Shown here one piece after another: positions 1-8,520 of a stretch of DNA of 64,000 nt. The first letter of the stretch is position 1, and each line of letters opens with the position of its first letter. The position numbers and the translations under genes are program-made. The DNA comes from Comamonadaceae bacterium (lineage in GTDB: Bacteria; Pseudomonadota; Gammaproteobacteria; Burkholderiales; Burkholderiaceae_C): the NCBI GenBank assembly GCA_009996515.1, contig JAACZV010000005.1, forward strand, positions 62,001-126,000, in the 5' to 3' direction. The notes below the pieces were generated by a model. It did no database searches and had not been told where the DNA came from. It saw only the letters and a list, made by a program, of their open reading frames with translations.

Positions 1-825
1 CCCGACGCGCAGGGCTGCCTGCTCTGGCGCCGCCCCTTGCCCGCCGCCGCCACCGTCACCTGGAGCGGTGCCTGCGTGGACGGCAAGGCGCAGGGCCGGG
101 GCGTCGCGCAGTGGCAGCTCAACGGCAGCGTGTGGAGCCGCTACGAGGGTGAGATGAAGGCCGGGCGCCATGATGGCCAGGGCACGCTCATCTCCCGCTT
201 CGGGGTCCGTTACGAGGGTGGATTTGCCGAGCACCGTTACGAGGGCCAGGGTCGCCTCAGCTACCCCAGCGGCGCCGCTTTCGCCGGGCGCTTCGCGGCC
301 GGCCGGCTGGAAGGCCCCTGCACCTATGACGGACCGGAGGGCCAGCGCTATGAAGGCCAGTGCGCCGCCGGCCGCCCGGAGGGTCAGGGCGCGATCCGCT
401 TCGCGAATGGCGACCGCTACGAGGGGGCCGTCAAGGGCGGCGGGCCGGCCGGGCCGGGTCGCTATGTCTGGGCCTCCGGCGAAACCTACGAGGGCGAGTT
501 CGTGGCGGGCAAGCCGGCCACGGGAACCTGGGGCCCCACCCAGAGGCTGGACCACCACCGCCTGTATGCACCCGTGGGCATGGTCTGTACGGCGATGCCG
601 CGCCCCCAGGTGCCGGCCGTGGCCTGGAAGGGCACGGCGATCTACAAGCTGGTGGCGGCCGTCCAGGATGGCCGCGTGGTGTCAGTGGAAGTGACGGCGC
701 TCAACGCCGGCGTCGACCCTCTTGCGACAAAAGCCTTCGTCCGCAGCATCGAGACCGCCGTGCGCTCCTACGCCTGCCCCGGCGACCATGTGTTCGAGCA
801 GGAGTTCATGTTCAAGACGGGCTGA
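1..825 (+). CDS. MORN-repeat protein with TonB-like C-terminal domain (5' partial)
   Basis: The frame is open from the first base of the window, so the gene starts upstream; the TTG at 37 is probably not the real start. Residues of the visible part show at least six MORN-type repeats with the pattern YEG-x(5-7)-G-x-G (for example RYEGEMKAG, RYEGQCAAG, RYEGAVKGG, TYEGEFVAG). MORN repeats form beta-hairpin sheets and often bind membranes or partner proteins. The last ~85 residues (from about YAPVGMVC) resemble the C-terminal domain of TonB-type energy transducers, with a Val/Ala-rich beta segment and a late Cys; this resemblance is by eye only. It ends 7 bp before the convergent aceK stop. Function is not known. 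Confidence 0.8.
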   Translation, partial: PDAQGCLLWRRPLPAAATVTWSGACVDGKAQGRGVAQWQLNGSVWSRYEGEMKAGRHDGQGTLISRFGVRYEGGFAEHRYEGQGRLSYPSGAAFAGRFAAGRLEGPCTYDGPEGQRYEGQCAAGRPEGQGAIRFANGDRYEGAVKGGGPAGPGRYVWASGETYEGEFVAGKPATGTWGPTQRLDHHRLYAPVGMVCTAMPRPQVPAVAWKGTAIYKLVAAVQDGRVVSVEVTALNAGVDPLATKAFVRSIETAVRSYACPGDHVFEQEFMFKTG

Positions 826-831
826 TCGCGG

Positions 832-2583
832 TCAGGTGCTGACGAAGCGGCGCGCCGGGTCGTAGGGAAACACGTCGTGCACCTGGCCCGCGAGGATGCG
901 GGCCTGCTGCTCGTTCCAGAAGTCGGGGTCCAGCAGGTCCGCGTGATGGCGCATAAAGACCTCGCGCACCCGCGGGTCGCCCAGCAGAAAGGGTGCGAAG
1001 GTCTCGGGGAACACGTCGCGCGGGCCGACCGGGTACCAGACCTCGGCCGACATCTCCTCCTCCGCGTTGCGCGGCGCCGGCACGCGGCGGAAGCGGCAGT
1101 CGCTCAGGTATTCGATCTCGTCGTAGTCGTAGAACACCACCTTGCCGTGGCGGGTCACGCCGAAGTTCTTCCACAGCATGTCGCCGGGGAAGATGTTGGC
1201 GGCGACCAGGTCCTTGATCGCGTTGCCGTACTCGATGACGGCATGCTCCAGCTGCGCCGGCGTGGCCTCCTGCAGATAGAGGTTGAGCGGCTGCATGCGG
1301 CGCTCGATGTAGAGGTGGCGGATGACGAGGTCGTCGCCGCTCTCCTCCAGCAGGCTGGGGCAGAAATGCCGCAGCTCGCGCAGCAGCTCGTCGCCGAAGC
1401 GCTGGCGCGGGAAGGCCACGCGGCTGTACTCCAGCGTGTCGGCCATGCGGCCCACGCGGTCGTGGGTCTTCACGAGCAGGTATTTGCGCTGGATGAGCTC
1501 GCGGCTGGTGTCCTTGGCCGGCGGGTAGAAGTCCTTGATGACCTTGAAGACGAAGGGCCAGCTGGGCAGGTCGAACACCAGCATCACCATGCCCTTGATG
1601 CCGGGCGCGATGCGGAACTTGTCCGACGAGTGGCGCAGGTGCGAGAGGAAGTCGCGGTAGAACAGGTTCTTGCCCTGTTTCTGCAGGCCCAGCGCCGCGT
1701 AGATCTCCGAGCGCGGCTTGCGCGGCATCAGTGAGCGCAGGAACTGCACGTAGGCGCTGGGCACCTCCATGTCGACGAGGAAATAAGCGCGCGCGAAGCT
1801 GAACAGCGCCAGCAGGTCGTCCTCGCCGAACAACGCCGCGTCGATGAAGAAGCGGCCGGCATCGTCGCGCAGGATGGGCAGCGCGAACGGCGTCTCACTG
1901 AAGCCGTTGATGAGCTTGCCGACGACGTAGGCGCCCTTGTTGCGGAAGAACAGGCTGGACAGCACCTGCAGCTGGAAGTTGGCGCGGCGGCGGAAGTCGC
2001 CCAGCTGGTGCTGCACGGCGGCCAGCACCCGGGCCACGTCGGCCTCCAGGTCCCGGAACTCGCCGTCCAGCTGGAAGTTGGTGATGACGCGCCGAATCGT
2101 GTCGTGCAGCCGGCCGGGCTCGGGGTAGTAGGCGCGGTAGGTGGGCGTCGCGGCGGGCTCGTCGTTCTCGATGTATTCGGTCGAGATGGCCGGCCGCACG
2201 AAGATGAAGTCGTTGCGGAAGTAGGCGTGGTGCAGGATGCGCGTGCACACCGAGTTGAAGAAGGTCTCGGCGAGCTCGGGCTGGCGGTGGTCGGTCAGCA
2301 GGCCGATGTAGTGCAGCTTGACCTGCTGCCACACGCCCATGGGCAGGGACGATGCCGCGAAGCGCTGCTCCAGCAGCGCGACGGCCTCGGCGACGCGGGC
2401 GTCGTAGAACTCGATGCGCTCGCGCTGCGCCCGCTGCTGGCCCGGCCAGTCGCCGCGCTCGAAGCGCCGCTTGGCCGCGGCCGAGGTGGCACGGAAGAGC
2501 TGGTAGTGCTTGTCGAAACCGCCCAGCAGGGCCTGGGCGATGTCGAAGGCGCGGCCGTCGGTCAGCTGGGTCGGGAACACCAT
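832..2583 (-). CDS. aceK: Isocitrate dehydrogenase kinase/phosphatase AceK
   Basis: AceK phosphorylates and dephosphorylates isocitrate dehydrogenase on a serine and so controls the split of carbon between the TCA cycle and the glyoxylate bypass. The 583-residue length is typical of the family. The nucleotide-binding loop [14 protein letters not shown] lies near residue 320, and the catalytic segment [18 protein letters not shown], containing the conserved Asp residues, near residue 475. The ATG at 2583 opens the protein at the normal family N-terminus. It lies 18 bp downstream of the carbonic anhydrase gene on the same strand, so the two are probably cotranscribed. A glyoxylate-shunt regulator next to isovaleryl-CoA dehydrogenase fits growth on acetyl-CoA-yielding substrates such as leucine. 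Confidence 0.97.
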   Translation of the reverse strand: MVFPTQLTDGRAFDIAQALLGGFDKHYQLFRATSAAAKRRFERGDWPGQQRAQRERIEFYDARVAEAVALLEQRFAASSLPMGVWQQVKLHYIGLLTDHRQPELAETFFNSVCTRILHHAYFRNDFIFVRPAISTEYIENDEPAATPTYRAYYPEPGRLHDTIRRVITNFQLDGEFRDLEADVARVLAAVQHQLGDFRRRANFQLQVLSSLFFRNKGAYVVGKLINGFSETPFALPILRDDAGRFFIDAALFGEDDLLALFSFARAYFLVDMEVPSAYVQFLRSLMPRKPRSEIYAALGLQKQGKNLFYRDFLSHLRHSSDKFRIAPGIKGMVMLVFDLPSWPFVFKVIKDFYPPAKDTSRELIQRKYLLVKTHDRVGRMADTLEYSRVAFPRQRFGDELLRELRHFCPSLLEESGDDLVIRHLYIERRMQPLNLYLQEATPAQLEHAVIEYGNAIKDLVAANIFPGDMLWKNFGVTRHGKVVFYDYDEIEYLSDCRFRRVPAPRNAEEEMSAEVWYPVGPRDVFPETFAPFLLGDPRVREVFMRHHADLLDPDFWNEQQARILAGQVHDVFPYDPARRFVST

Positions 2584-2601
2584 GGCCCGACTCCGGCCCG
2601 C

Positions 2602-3282
2602 TCAGCCCTCGTGGATCGCGGCGTAGCGCGCCTTGACGCTGGCCAGCGCGCGCCGGTAGGCCGGCTCCACGTCCTCGGCCTGGGCGGCGGTGATGCACAA
2701 GTCGGCCAGCAGGCCGTTGTGCAGGCCGTAGACCCAGCCGTGCACGACGATCTCCTGCCCGCGCGTCCAGGCGTCCTGGACCACCGTCGTGCGGCAGGCG
2801 TTGCGCGCCTGCTCCAGCACGTTCAGCTCGCACAGCGCGTCGACGCGCTGCGCCTCGGGCAGGCTGTCCAGCCAGGCCTGGTGGTCGTTGCGCACGTCCT
2901 GCACATGGCGTATCCAGTTGTCGGCCAGGCCCACGCGGATGTCGTAGAGCGCCGCGCGCACGCCGCCGCAGTTGCTGTGGCCCACGATGATGATGTGGCG
3001 CACCTTGAGCTGGTCCACCGCGAACTGCATGACGGACAGGCAGTTCAGGTCGGAGTGCACCACCACGTTGGCGACGTTGCGGTGCACGAACAGCTCGCCC
3101 GGCAGCAGGTCCACCAGCTCGTTGGCCGGCACGCGGCTGTCGGCGCAGCCTATCCACAGGTATTGCGGTGTCTGCTGCTTGAGCAGGCGCGAGAAGAAGC
3201 CCGGCGACTGGGTCTCGGTCTCGGCGGCCCAGCGCTTGTTGTTGTCCAGCAGGTCTTGCAGCTGGTGATGGGGAGTCGTCAT
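2602..3282 (-). CDS. can: Beta-class carbonic anhydrase
   Basis: Cytoplasmic zinc enzyme that interconverts CO2 and bicarbonate. The 226 residues hold the beta-class zinc ligands: C46 and D48 with R50 in CADSR, and H102 and C105 in HSNCGG. The D48/R50 dyad is the pair typical of the family. The C-terminal region WVYGLHNGLL is also typical of Can/CynT-type enzymes. It sits between ivd (67 bp upstream) and aceK (18 bp downstream), all leftward, so an ivd-can-aceK transcript is likely. Bicarbonate supply would support the biotin-dependent carboxylation step of leucine breakdown (inference), although no carboxylase gene is present in the window. Confidence 0.96.
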   Translation of the reverse strand: MTTPHHQLQDLLDNNKRWAAETETQSPGFFSRLLKQQTPQYLWIGCADSRVPANELVDLLPGELFVHRNVANVVVHSDLNCLSVMQFAVDQLKVRHIIIVGHSNCGGVRAALYDIRVGLADNWIRHVQDVRNDHQAWLDSLPEAQRVDALCELNVLEQARNACRTTVVQDAWTRGQEIVVHGWVYGLHNGLLADLCITAAQAEDVEPAYRRALASVKARYAAIHEG

Positions 3283-3349
3283 GTACGAATTGTCGCGGGC
3301 CGGGGGCGGGCGCGGGTTCCTGAAGCGAGAAGCCCGCGTCGCCCAGGTA

Positions 3350-4528
3350 TCACATCGTCTCGGCGAACAGCTCGCGGCCGATCAGCATGCGGCGGATCTC
3401 GCTGGTGCCCGCGCCGATCTCGTAGAGCTTGGCGTCGCGCCACAGCCGGCCCAGCGGGTACTCGTTGATGTAGCCGTTGCCGCCGAAGATCTGCACGCCC
3501 TCGCCGGCCATCCAGGTCGCCTTCTCGGCCGTCCACAGGATGACGGAGGCGCAGTCCTTGCGCACGCGGCGCACGTGCTCGCTGCCCAGCATGTCCAGGT
3601 TCTTGGCCACCGTGTAGGCGAAGCTGCGCGCGGCCTGCAGCACGGTGTACATGTCGGCCACCTTGCCCTGGATGAGCTGGAACTCGCCGATGCTCTGGCC
3701 GAACTGCTTGCGGTCGTGGATGTAGGGGACGACGTTGTCCATGACCGCCTGCATGATGCCCAGCGGCCCGCCGGTCAGCACGGCGCGCTCGTAGTCCAGG
3801 CCCGACATCAGCACCTTGGCGCCGTTGTTGACGCCGCCCAGCACGTTCTCGGCCGGCACCTCGACGTTGTTGAACACCAGCTCGCCGGTGTGCGAGCCGC
3901 GCATGCCCAGCTTGTCCAGCTTCTGCGCGATGCTGAAGCCCTTCATGCCCTTCTCGATCAGGAAGGCCGTCACACCACGCGCGCCCAGCTCGGGCTCGGT
4001 CTTGGCGTAGACCACCAGCGTGTCGGCATCGGGGCCGTTGGTGATCCACATCTTGGTGCCGTTCAGCAGGTAGTAGCCGCCCTTGTCTTCGGCCTTCAGC
4101 TTCATGCTGATGACGTCGGAGCCGGCGCCCGGCTCGCTCATCGCCAGCGCGCCGACATGCTCGCCGGAGATCAGCTTGGGCAGGTACTTCGCGCGCTGCG
4201 CATCGTTGCCGTTGCGCTTGATCTGGTTCACGCACAGGTTGCTGTGCGCGCCATAGGACAGGCCCACCGAGGCGCTGGCGCGGCTGATCTCCTCCATCGC
4301 GACCATGTGCGCGAGGTAGCCCATGTTGGCGCCGCCGTACTGCTCGGGCACGGTGATGCCCAGCACGCCCAACTCGCCCATCTTGCGCCACAAGTCCATG
4401 GGGAATTGGTCGCTGCGGTCGATCTCGGCCGCGCGCGGCGCGATCTCCGCGTCGGCAAAAGCGCGCACCGCGTCGCGCAGCGCATCGATGTCGTCGCCGA
4501 GCTGGAAGTTCAGGCCGGGCAGATTCAT
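3350..4528 (-). CDS. ivd: Isovaleryl-CoA dehydrogenase
   Basis: FAD-dependent acyl-CoA dehydrogenase that oxidises isovaleryl-CoA to 3-methylcrotonyl-CoA in leucine degradation. The 392-residue protein carries the acyl-CoA dehydrogenase signature [10 protein letters not shown] (129-138) and the FAD-binding segment [13 protein letters not shown] near the C-terminus. The catalytic glutamate is at the position used by isovaleryl-CoA dehydrogenases, in the segment GLDYERAV (E247), which separates it from short-chain paralogues. It heads the leftward ivd-can-aceK run. A near-perfect palindrome TTGACGTAAACGTCAA lies 45 bp upstream of the start codon (4574-4589), and the same core is found before icmF. 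The usual partner genes (methylcrotonyl-CoA carboxylase, liuE) are not in this window, so the gene is separated from a full liu operon. Confidence 0.95.
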   Translation of the reverse strand: MNLPGLNFQLGDDIDALRDAVRAFADAEIAPRAAEIDRSDQFPMDLWRKMGELGVLGITVPEQYGGANMGYLAHMVAMEEISRASASVGLSYGAHSNLCVNQIKRNGNDAQRAKYLPKLISGEHVGALAMSEPGAGSDVISMKLKAEDKGGYYLLNGTKMWITNGPDADTLVVYAKTEPELGARGVTAFLIEKGMKGFSIAQKLDKLGMRGSHTGELVFNNVEVPAENVLGGVNNGAKVLMSGLDYERAVLTGGPLGIMQAVMDNVVPYIHDRKQFGQSIGEFQLIQGKVADMYTVLQAARSFAYTVAKNLDMLGSEHVRRVRKDCASVILWTAEKATWMAGEGVQIFGGNGYINEYPLGRLWRDAKLYEIGAGTSEIRRMLIGRELFAETM

Positions 4529-4573
4529 GCAGGTCTCCTGTACGCCCGGCGTTCGTGGCGCGGGCGCGCTTGA

Positions 4574-4589
4574 TTGACGTAAACGTCAA
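4574..4589. promoter_or_regulatory. LiuR-type palindromic operator upstream of ivd
   Basis: TTGACGTAAACGTCAA is an inverted repeat with only the central base pair mismatched (14 of 16 positions symmetric). It resembles the published LiuR/LiuQ-type motif (ACGTnnACGT core) that controls branched-chain amino acid degradation in proteobacteria. It lies between the ivd start (4528) and the end of the LysR gene. The regulator itself is not in the window. Confidence 0.7.
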
Positions 4590-4617
4590 CTGTAGCAAGC
4601 GGCCCGCCGCCGCCGGG

Positions 4618-5514
4618 TCAGCCGTCGCTGCGGCCGCTCTGGGGCAGCAGCCGCCGCACCAGCGGATGGGCGATCTTCTTGTCGGTGCCTATGGCGTAGA
4701 AGGCCTCCTCGACGCCGTCGCAGTCGCCCACGCGCACCAGGCCATAGCGCTCGACCAGCTTGTCGCTCATCAGCGAAGCGGCCGGGAAGGCCCCCATGCC
4801 GGTCGCGCCAAAGGTGGCCAGCAGTGCGCTGTCCTCGAACTCGCCGGCGATGCGGCCGCGCAGGCCGTGGCGCTCCAGCCACTGGTCCAGCCGCGCCCGC
4901 ACGGCGGCATGCGGCGTGGGCAGCAGCAGCGGCACGTCGGCCAGCGAGGCCGGGAAGTCGCGCGCGGCCGCCGCGGCCCACTGCGGGCTGGCGAACCAGG
5001 CCATGGGCGAGCTGCCCAGCGCATGGCTGTAGACGCGCAGATTGGGGTTGGGCGGCGCCGGGCGGTCGGCCAGCACCACGTCCAGCCGGTGCAGCGCCAG
5101 GTCGCCCAGCAGGTCGTCGAACTCGTCCTCGTAGCACAGCAGGCGCAGATGCGGGGTGTCGATGATGGGCTGCAGCAGCCGCTGCACCGCCAGCTTGGGC
5201 AGGCCGTCCGACATGCCCACCACCAGGCGCACGGCCGGCGTGGTGGCGGCGTCCCGCACGCGCTCCGGCAGCGTCTCGCCGATCTGGAAGATCTGCTCCG
5301 CCACCTCCAGCGCGGCCTGGCCCGCGTCGGTCAGCGCCAGGCCGCGGCCGGCCGGCTTCAGCAGCGCGGCACCCAGCGCCTGCTCCAGCTCGCGCACCTG
5401 CGTGGACACGGTCTGCACCGACAGCCCCAGCCTGGCCGCGGCGCGCGTCAGCCCGCCCTCCTTGGCGACGACCCAGAAGTAGTAGAGATGGCGGTAGCTG
5501 TAGCTCAGGCTCAT
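4618..5514 (-). CDS. nhaR: LysR-family regulator, NhaR-like
   Basis: Transcription factor of 298 residues. The N-terminal winged helix begins YRHLYYFWVVAKEGGLTRAA, very close to the unusual YNHLYYFWHVYKEG start of NhaR, and QTVSTQVRELEQALG follows as the recognition helix. The rest is a periplasmic-binding-type effector domain containing GEFEDSALLATFGA, which also matches NhaR (GEFDDAALMKAFGA). In enterobacteria NhaR activates the Na+/H+ antiporter gene nhaA in response to sodium; no antiporter lies here. The gene is divergent from the Bax-inhibitor-1 family gene at 5620, separated by 105 bp holding an AAGTA-N12-TACTT dyad, so that membrane protein is the likely target or co-regulated neighbour. 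The assignment to the NhaR subfamily is by sequence likeness; the effector is unknown. Confidence 0.85.
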   Translation of the reverse strand: MSLSYSYRHLYYFWVVAKEGGLTRAAARLGLSVQTVSTQVRELEQALGAALLKPAGRGLALTDAGQAALEVAEQIFQIGETLPERVRDAATTPAVRLVVGMSDGLPKLAVQRLLQPIIDTPHLRLLCYEDEFDDLLGDLALHRLDVVLADRPAPPNPNLRVYSHALGSSPMAWFASPQWAAAAARDFPASLADVPLLLPTPHAAVRARLDQWLERHGLRGRIAGEFEDSALLATFGATGMGAFPAASLMSDKLVERYGLVRVGDCDGVEEAFYAIGTDKKIAHPLVRRLLPQSGRSDG

Positions 5515-5525
5515 GATGAATAAGC

Positions 5526-5547
5526 AAGTAATCCCGAAGAAATACTT
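5526..5547. promoter_or_regulatory. Candidate LysR operator in the nhaR/yccA divergent gap
   Basis: AAGTA (5526-5530) and TACTT (5543-5547) form an inverted repeat with a 12-bp spacer, similar in layout to the T-N11-A boxes bound by LysR proteins. It is 12 bp before the LysR start codon and 72 bp before the yccA start, in an AT-richer pocket. It is the only dyad I see in this gap. Confidence 0.5.
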
Positions 5548-5619
5548 CCCGATTCTCTGCTTTTATTTGATGACTTGCCTGACTACGCTGCGAGCGTCTT
5601 TTGTCACCGGAGGTCTGCC

Positions 5620-6297
5620 ATGCAAACCCACCCCACCGTCGTCGCCCTGCCCCAGGGCGGCGCGCTAGCCCGCGGCACCGCCCATCGCGTGCTGCGCAAC
5701 ACCTATGCGCTGCTGGCCATGACGCTGCTGTTCAGCGCCGCCGTCGCGACGGCGGCCGTGGCCTTCCAGCTGCCCTCGCCCGGTCTCATCCTGACGCTGG
5801 TCGCCTATTTCGGCCTGCTGTTCGGCATCCACAAGCTGAAGAACCGCGGCGCGGCCGTGGGCCTGGTGTTCGCGCTGACCGGTTTCATGGGCTGGACCCT
5901 GGGCCCGCTGCTGACCCGCACGCTGGCGCTGCCGGCCGGCGGCCAGGCCGTGGTGCTGGCGCTGGGCGCCACCGGCGCCGTGTTCCTGGCCCTGTCGGCC
6001 TATGCGACGACGACCAAGCGCGACCTGTCGTGGATGGGCGGCTTGCTGTTCGCCGGCATGATCGTCGCGCTGCTGGCCGGCCTGGCCGCGGTCTTCTTCC
6101 AGATCCCGGCGCTGGCGCTGACGGTCTCCGCCGTCGTCGCGCTGCTGTCGGCCGGCCTGATCCTGTACGAGACGCAGCAGATCGTGAACGGCGGCGAGAC
6201 CAACTACGTGCTGGCCACCGTCAGCCTGTTCGTGTCCATCTTCAACCTGTTCACCAGCCTGCTGCAGCTGTTCGGCTTCATGGGTTCGGATGACTGA
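5620..6297 (+). CDS. yccA: Bax inhibitor-1/YccA family membrane protein
   Basis: Integral inner-membrane protein of 225 residues with about seven hydrophobic segments (for example ALLAMTLLFSAAVATAAVAF, GLILTLVAYFGLLFGIH, and the C-terminal SLFVSIFNLFTSLLQLFGF). The motif YETQQIVNGGETNY (about residues 185-198) is the hallmark of the UPF0005 family; its acidic residues form the proton/calcium-sensing di-aspartyl-like site in characterised members. E. coli YccA interacts with the FtsH protease. The start at 5620 is chosen because GGAGG stands 7 nt before the ATG; the frame is open further upstream but without a ribosome site. It is divergent from the NhaR-like regulator and followed by two strong hairpins. 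Confidence 0.92.
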   Translation: MQTHPTVVALPQGGALARGTAHRVLRNTYALLAMTLLFSAAVATAAVAFQLPSPGLILTLVAYFGLLFGIHKLKNRGAAVGLVFALTGFMGWTLGPLLTRTLALPAGGQAVVLALGATGAVFLALSAYATTTKRDLSWMGGLLFAGMIVALLAGLAAVFFQIPALALTVSAVVALLSAGLILYETQQIVNGGETNYVLATVSLFVSIFNLFTSLLQLFGFMGSDD

Positions 6298-6308
6298 GGC
6301 AGGACCGA

Positions 6309-6370
6309 GGACAGCGCCTGCGCGCTGTCCGACGCCTGCCGAAGGCCGGCTGCCATGCGGGGCAGCCGGC
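6309..6370. terminator. Tandem hairpins between convergent yccA and OPT genes
   Basis: Two perfect stems follow each other: GGACAGCGC/GCGCTGTCC with a 4-nt loop (6309-6330), and GCCGGCTGCC/GGCAGCCGGC with a 6-nt loop (6345-6370). They fill the gap between two convergent genes. There is no T-run, so if this is a bidirectional terminator it is not a canonical one. Confidence 0.45.
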
Positions 6371-6397
6371 ATGAGGCCTGCGCCATACCGCTGAAGC

Positions 6398-8377
6398 TCA
6401 GGGCTGCTTTTTCAGCAGCCAGGCGTACAGGCCGATGCCGATGCCGGCAAAGGCCAGCAGCCCCAGCACCTGGGCGGTGGTGGCGAAGCCCTCGCCCACC
6501 AGCGCCAGCGGCGCGCCCTGGCCCGAGAACACGACGACGGCCGCCAGCACGACGCCCAGCAGGCCCTCGCCGACGATGAGCCCGGAGGCCAGCAGCACGC
6601 CCAGTTGCTTGGTGGCCTCGGGGTCGCGCTTGCGCGCGGCGCGGCGCTCGAACCACCAGCCCGCCACGGCCCCCACGACGATGATCAGCGTGCTGTTCAT
6701 CGGCAGGTAGATGCCCAGGCCCACGGCCAGCGGGGCCAGGTGGGCGCGGCCGCCACTGGCGCGCTTCAGCGCCTCGTCCACGGCGATGCAGGCCGCACCG
6801 ATGGCCGCGCCGATGCCGATCAGGTTCCAGTTGAGGTCGCCCTGGATGACGCCCTTGGCCAGCGCCGAAATCAGCGTCGCCTGCGGGGCGGCCAGCGCCG
6901 TCTTGGGGTCAGCGCCGGGCGTGCCGGCAAAGCCGTAGGCCTGGTTCAGCAGGTCCAGCACGGGCGGGATCACGACGGCGCCGGCCACCACGCCGATGAT
7001 CAGCGCCAGCTGCTGGCGCCAGGGCGTCGCGTCGACCAGCTGGCCGGTCTTGAGGTCTTGCAGGTTGTCGTTGGAGATGGTGGCGACGGCGAACACCACG
7101 GCCGTCACGAACAGCGCGAACGCCACCAGCGCCTGGCCGGTGGACGCCGGCAGCAGCGGCTTGACGACCAGGGCCAGCAGCAGCGACACGCCGATGACCA
7201 CCAGGATGCCCACGCCCGACAGCGGGCTGTTGGACGAACCGATCAGGCCGGCCATGTAGCCGCACACCGCGGCCACGAAGAAGCTCATCAGCACGATGTA
7301 GACCAGGCCGCCGACGACCAGCAGGCCCAGCTGGTCGGCCAGGCCCGCGGAAGTCGCGAAGCTGGACAGCATGAAGCCAATGGGCAGCATGCAGGCCAGC
7401 GTGACCAGGCCCACCGTGCCTATGGGGATGTCGCGCTCGTTGCGCGGCAGCGTGTCGGCCTTGCCGGCGCGGCGCACGCGCGCCGACACCGCGGCCGCGT
7501 GCAGGCCGGCGATGACCGGCTTGGCCAGCTTGACCAGCGTCCAGACCGCCGCGACGGCGATGCAGCCGGCGCCGATGAAGCGCACCTGCTTGCTCCACGC
7601 GAACATCGCGACGGCCTCGGCCGGGCCGTCCACGCCCGCGGTCAGCCAGGGCACGCCGCCCAGCCAGGCGATGCAGGCGCCCACCAGGATGGCGATGCCC
7701 ACCCACAGGCCCACCAGGTGGCCCACCGCCAGCAGCGCGAAGCTGAAGTTCAGGTCATACCCCGTGGCGCCGCCGCCCTTCTCCCCGCCGGGCAGCCGGA
7801 AGTACTGCGCCAGGTTGGCCGCGAAGACCTGCGTCGCGATGACCAGGCTGAAGCCCGCCGACACCAGGCCGCCCACGATGATGGCCGCCAGCCCCTGGCG
7901 GTTGGCCTCGCCGCTGCCGCCGGCATGGCCCACCTTCAGCACCTCGGCGCAGGCCACGCCCTCCGGATAGGGCAGCGGCGAGTTGGTCACCAGCGCGCGG
8001 CGCAGCGGGATGGAATACATGACGCCCAGGATGCCGCCCAGTGCACACAGCGTCGTCGACATCCAGTACGGGAAGCCCGTCCACCAGCCGATCATCACCA
8101 GGCCGGGCAGCACGAAGATGATGGACGACAGCGTGCCGGCCGACGAGGCGATGGTCTGCACGATGTTGGTCTCGCCGATGCTGTTGCCCGCCGCGCGGCG
8201 CAGCAAGGCCATGGCGATGACGGCGGCCGGGATGGAGGTCGCGAAGGTCAGGCCGGCCTTGAGGCCGAAGTAGACGTTGGCGGCCGTGAAGACCAGCGTG
8301 ATGAGGATGCCCAGCACGACGCCGCGCAGCGTCAGTTCGGTGCCCAGGGCGGGCGTGGGGTGCGATGAGGTGCTCAT
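6398..8377 (-). CDS. OPT-family oligopeptide/metal-chelate transporter
   Basis: Inner-membrane protein of 659 residues with 14-16 predicted hydrophobic segments. The opening ELTLRGVVLGILITLVFTA followed by NVYFGLKAGLTFATSIPAAV is the typical N-terminal motif of the bacterial OPT family (TIGR00728/TIGR00733-like), and NIVQTIASSAG and PYPEGVACAEVLK are also family signatures. OPT members import peptides or peptide-like metal chelates by proton symport; the bacterial substrates are mostly unknown. The gene stands alone: yccA is convergent, icmF divergent with a 143-bp gap. Start chosen at the ATG 8377, which gives the normal family N-terminus. Confidence 0.93.
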   Translation of the reverse strand: MSTSSHPTPALGTELTLRGVVLGILITLVFTAANVYFGLKAGLTFATSIPAAVIAMALLRRAAGNSIGETNIVQTIASSAGTLSSIIFVLPGLVMIGWWTGFPYWMSTTLCALGGILGVMYSIPLRRALVTNSPLPYPEGVACAEVLKVGHAGGSGEANRQGLAAIIVGGLVSAGFSLVIATQVFAANLAQYFRLPGGEKGGGATGYDLNFSFALLAVGHLVGLWVGIAILVGACIAWLGGVPWLTAGVDGPAEAVAMFAWSKQVRFIGAGCIAVAAVWTLVKLAKPVIAGLHAAAVSARVRRAGKADTLPRNERDIPIGTVGLVTLACMLPIGFMLSSFATSAGLADQLGLLVVGGLVYIVLMSFFVAAVCGYMAGLIGSSNSPLSGVGILVVIGVSLLLALVVKPLLPASTGQALVAFALFVTAVVFAVATISNDNLQDLKTGQLVDATPWRQQLALIIGVVAGAVVIPPVLDLLNQAYGFAGTPGADPKTALAAPQATLISALAKGVIQGDLNWNLIGIGAAIGAACIAVDEALKRASGGRAHLAPLAVGLGIYLPMNSTLIIVVGAVAGWWFERRAARKRDPEATKQLGVLLASGLIVGEGLLGVVLAAVVVFSGQGAPLALVGEGFATTAQVLGLLAFAGIGIGLYAWLLKKQP

Positions 8378-8464
8378 GCGTCTAGGGGAAAGACCGGATC
8401 TGAAGAGGTGCGCATCATCGCGGCAGCCGCCGTCTTGCGGCGCCGGATAACCCTAGACCACCCT

Positions 8465-8486
8465 CAATTGACGTTAACGTCAATTG
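8465..8486. promoter_or_regulatory. Perfect 22-bp palindrome upstream of icmF (LiuR-type operator)
   Basis: A perfect 22-bp inverted repeat whose 16-bp core is TTGACGTTAACGTCAA (8468-8483), extended by CAA/TTG on both sides. It is the same motif as at 4574-4589 before ivd. It ends 34 bp before the icmF start and lies within the divergent OPT/icmF gap. A repressor binding here would cover the icmF promoter region. Confidence 0.75.
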
Positions 8487-8520
8487 GCAACCTAGAATCG
8501 CGCCGAGCAAGGAGACAGCC

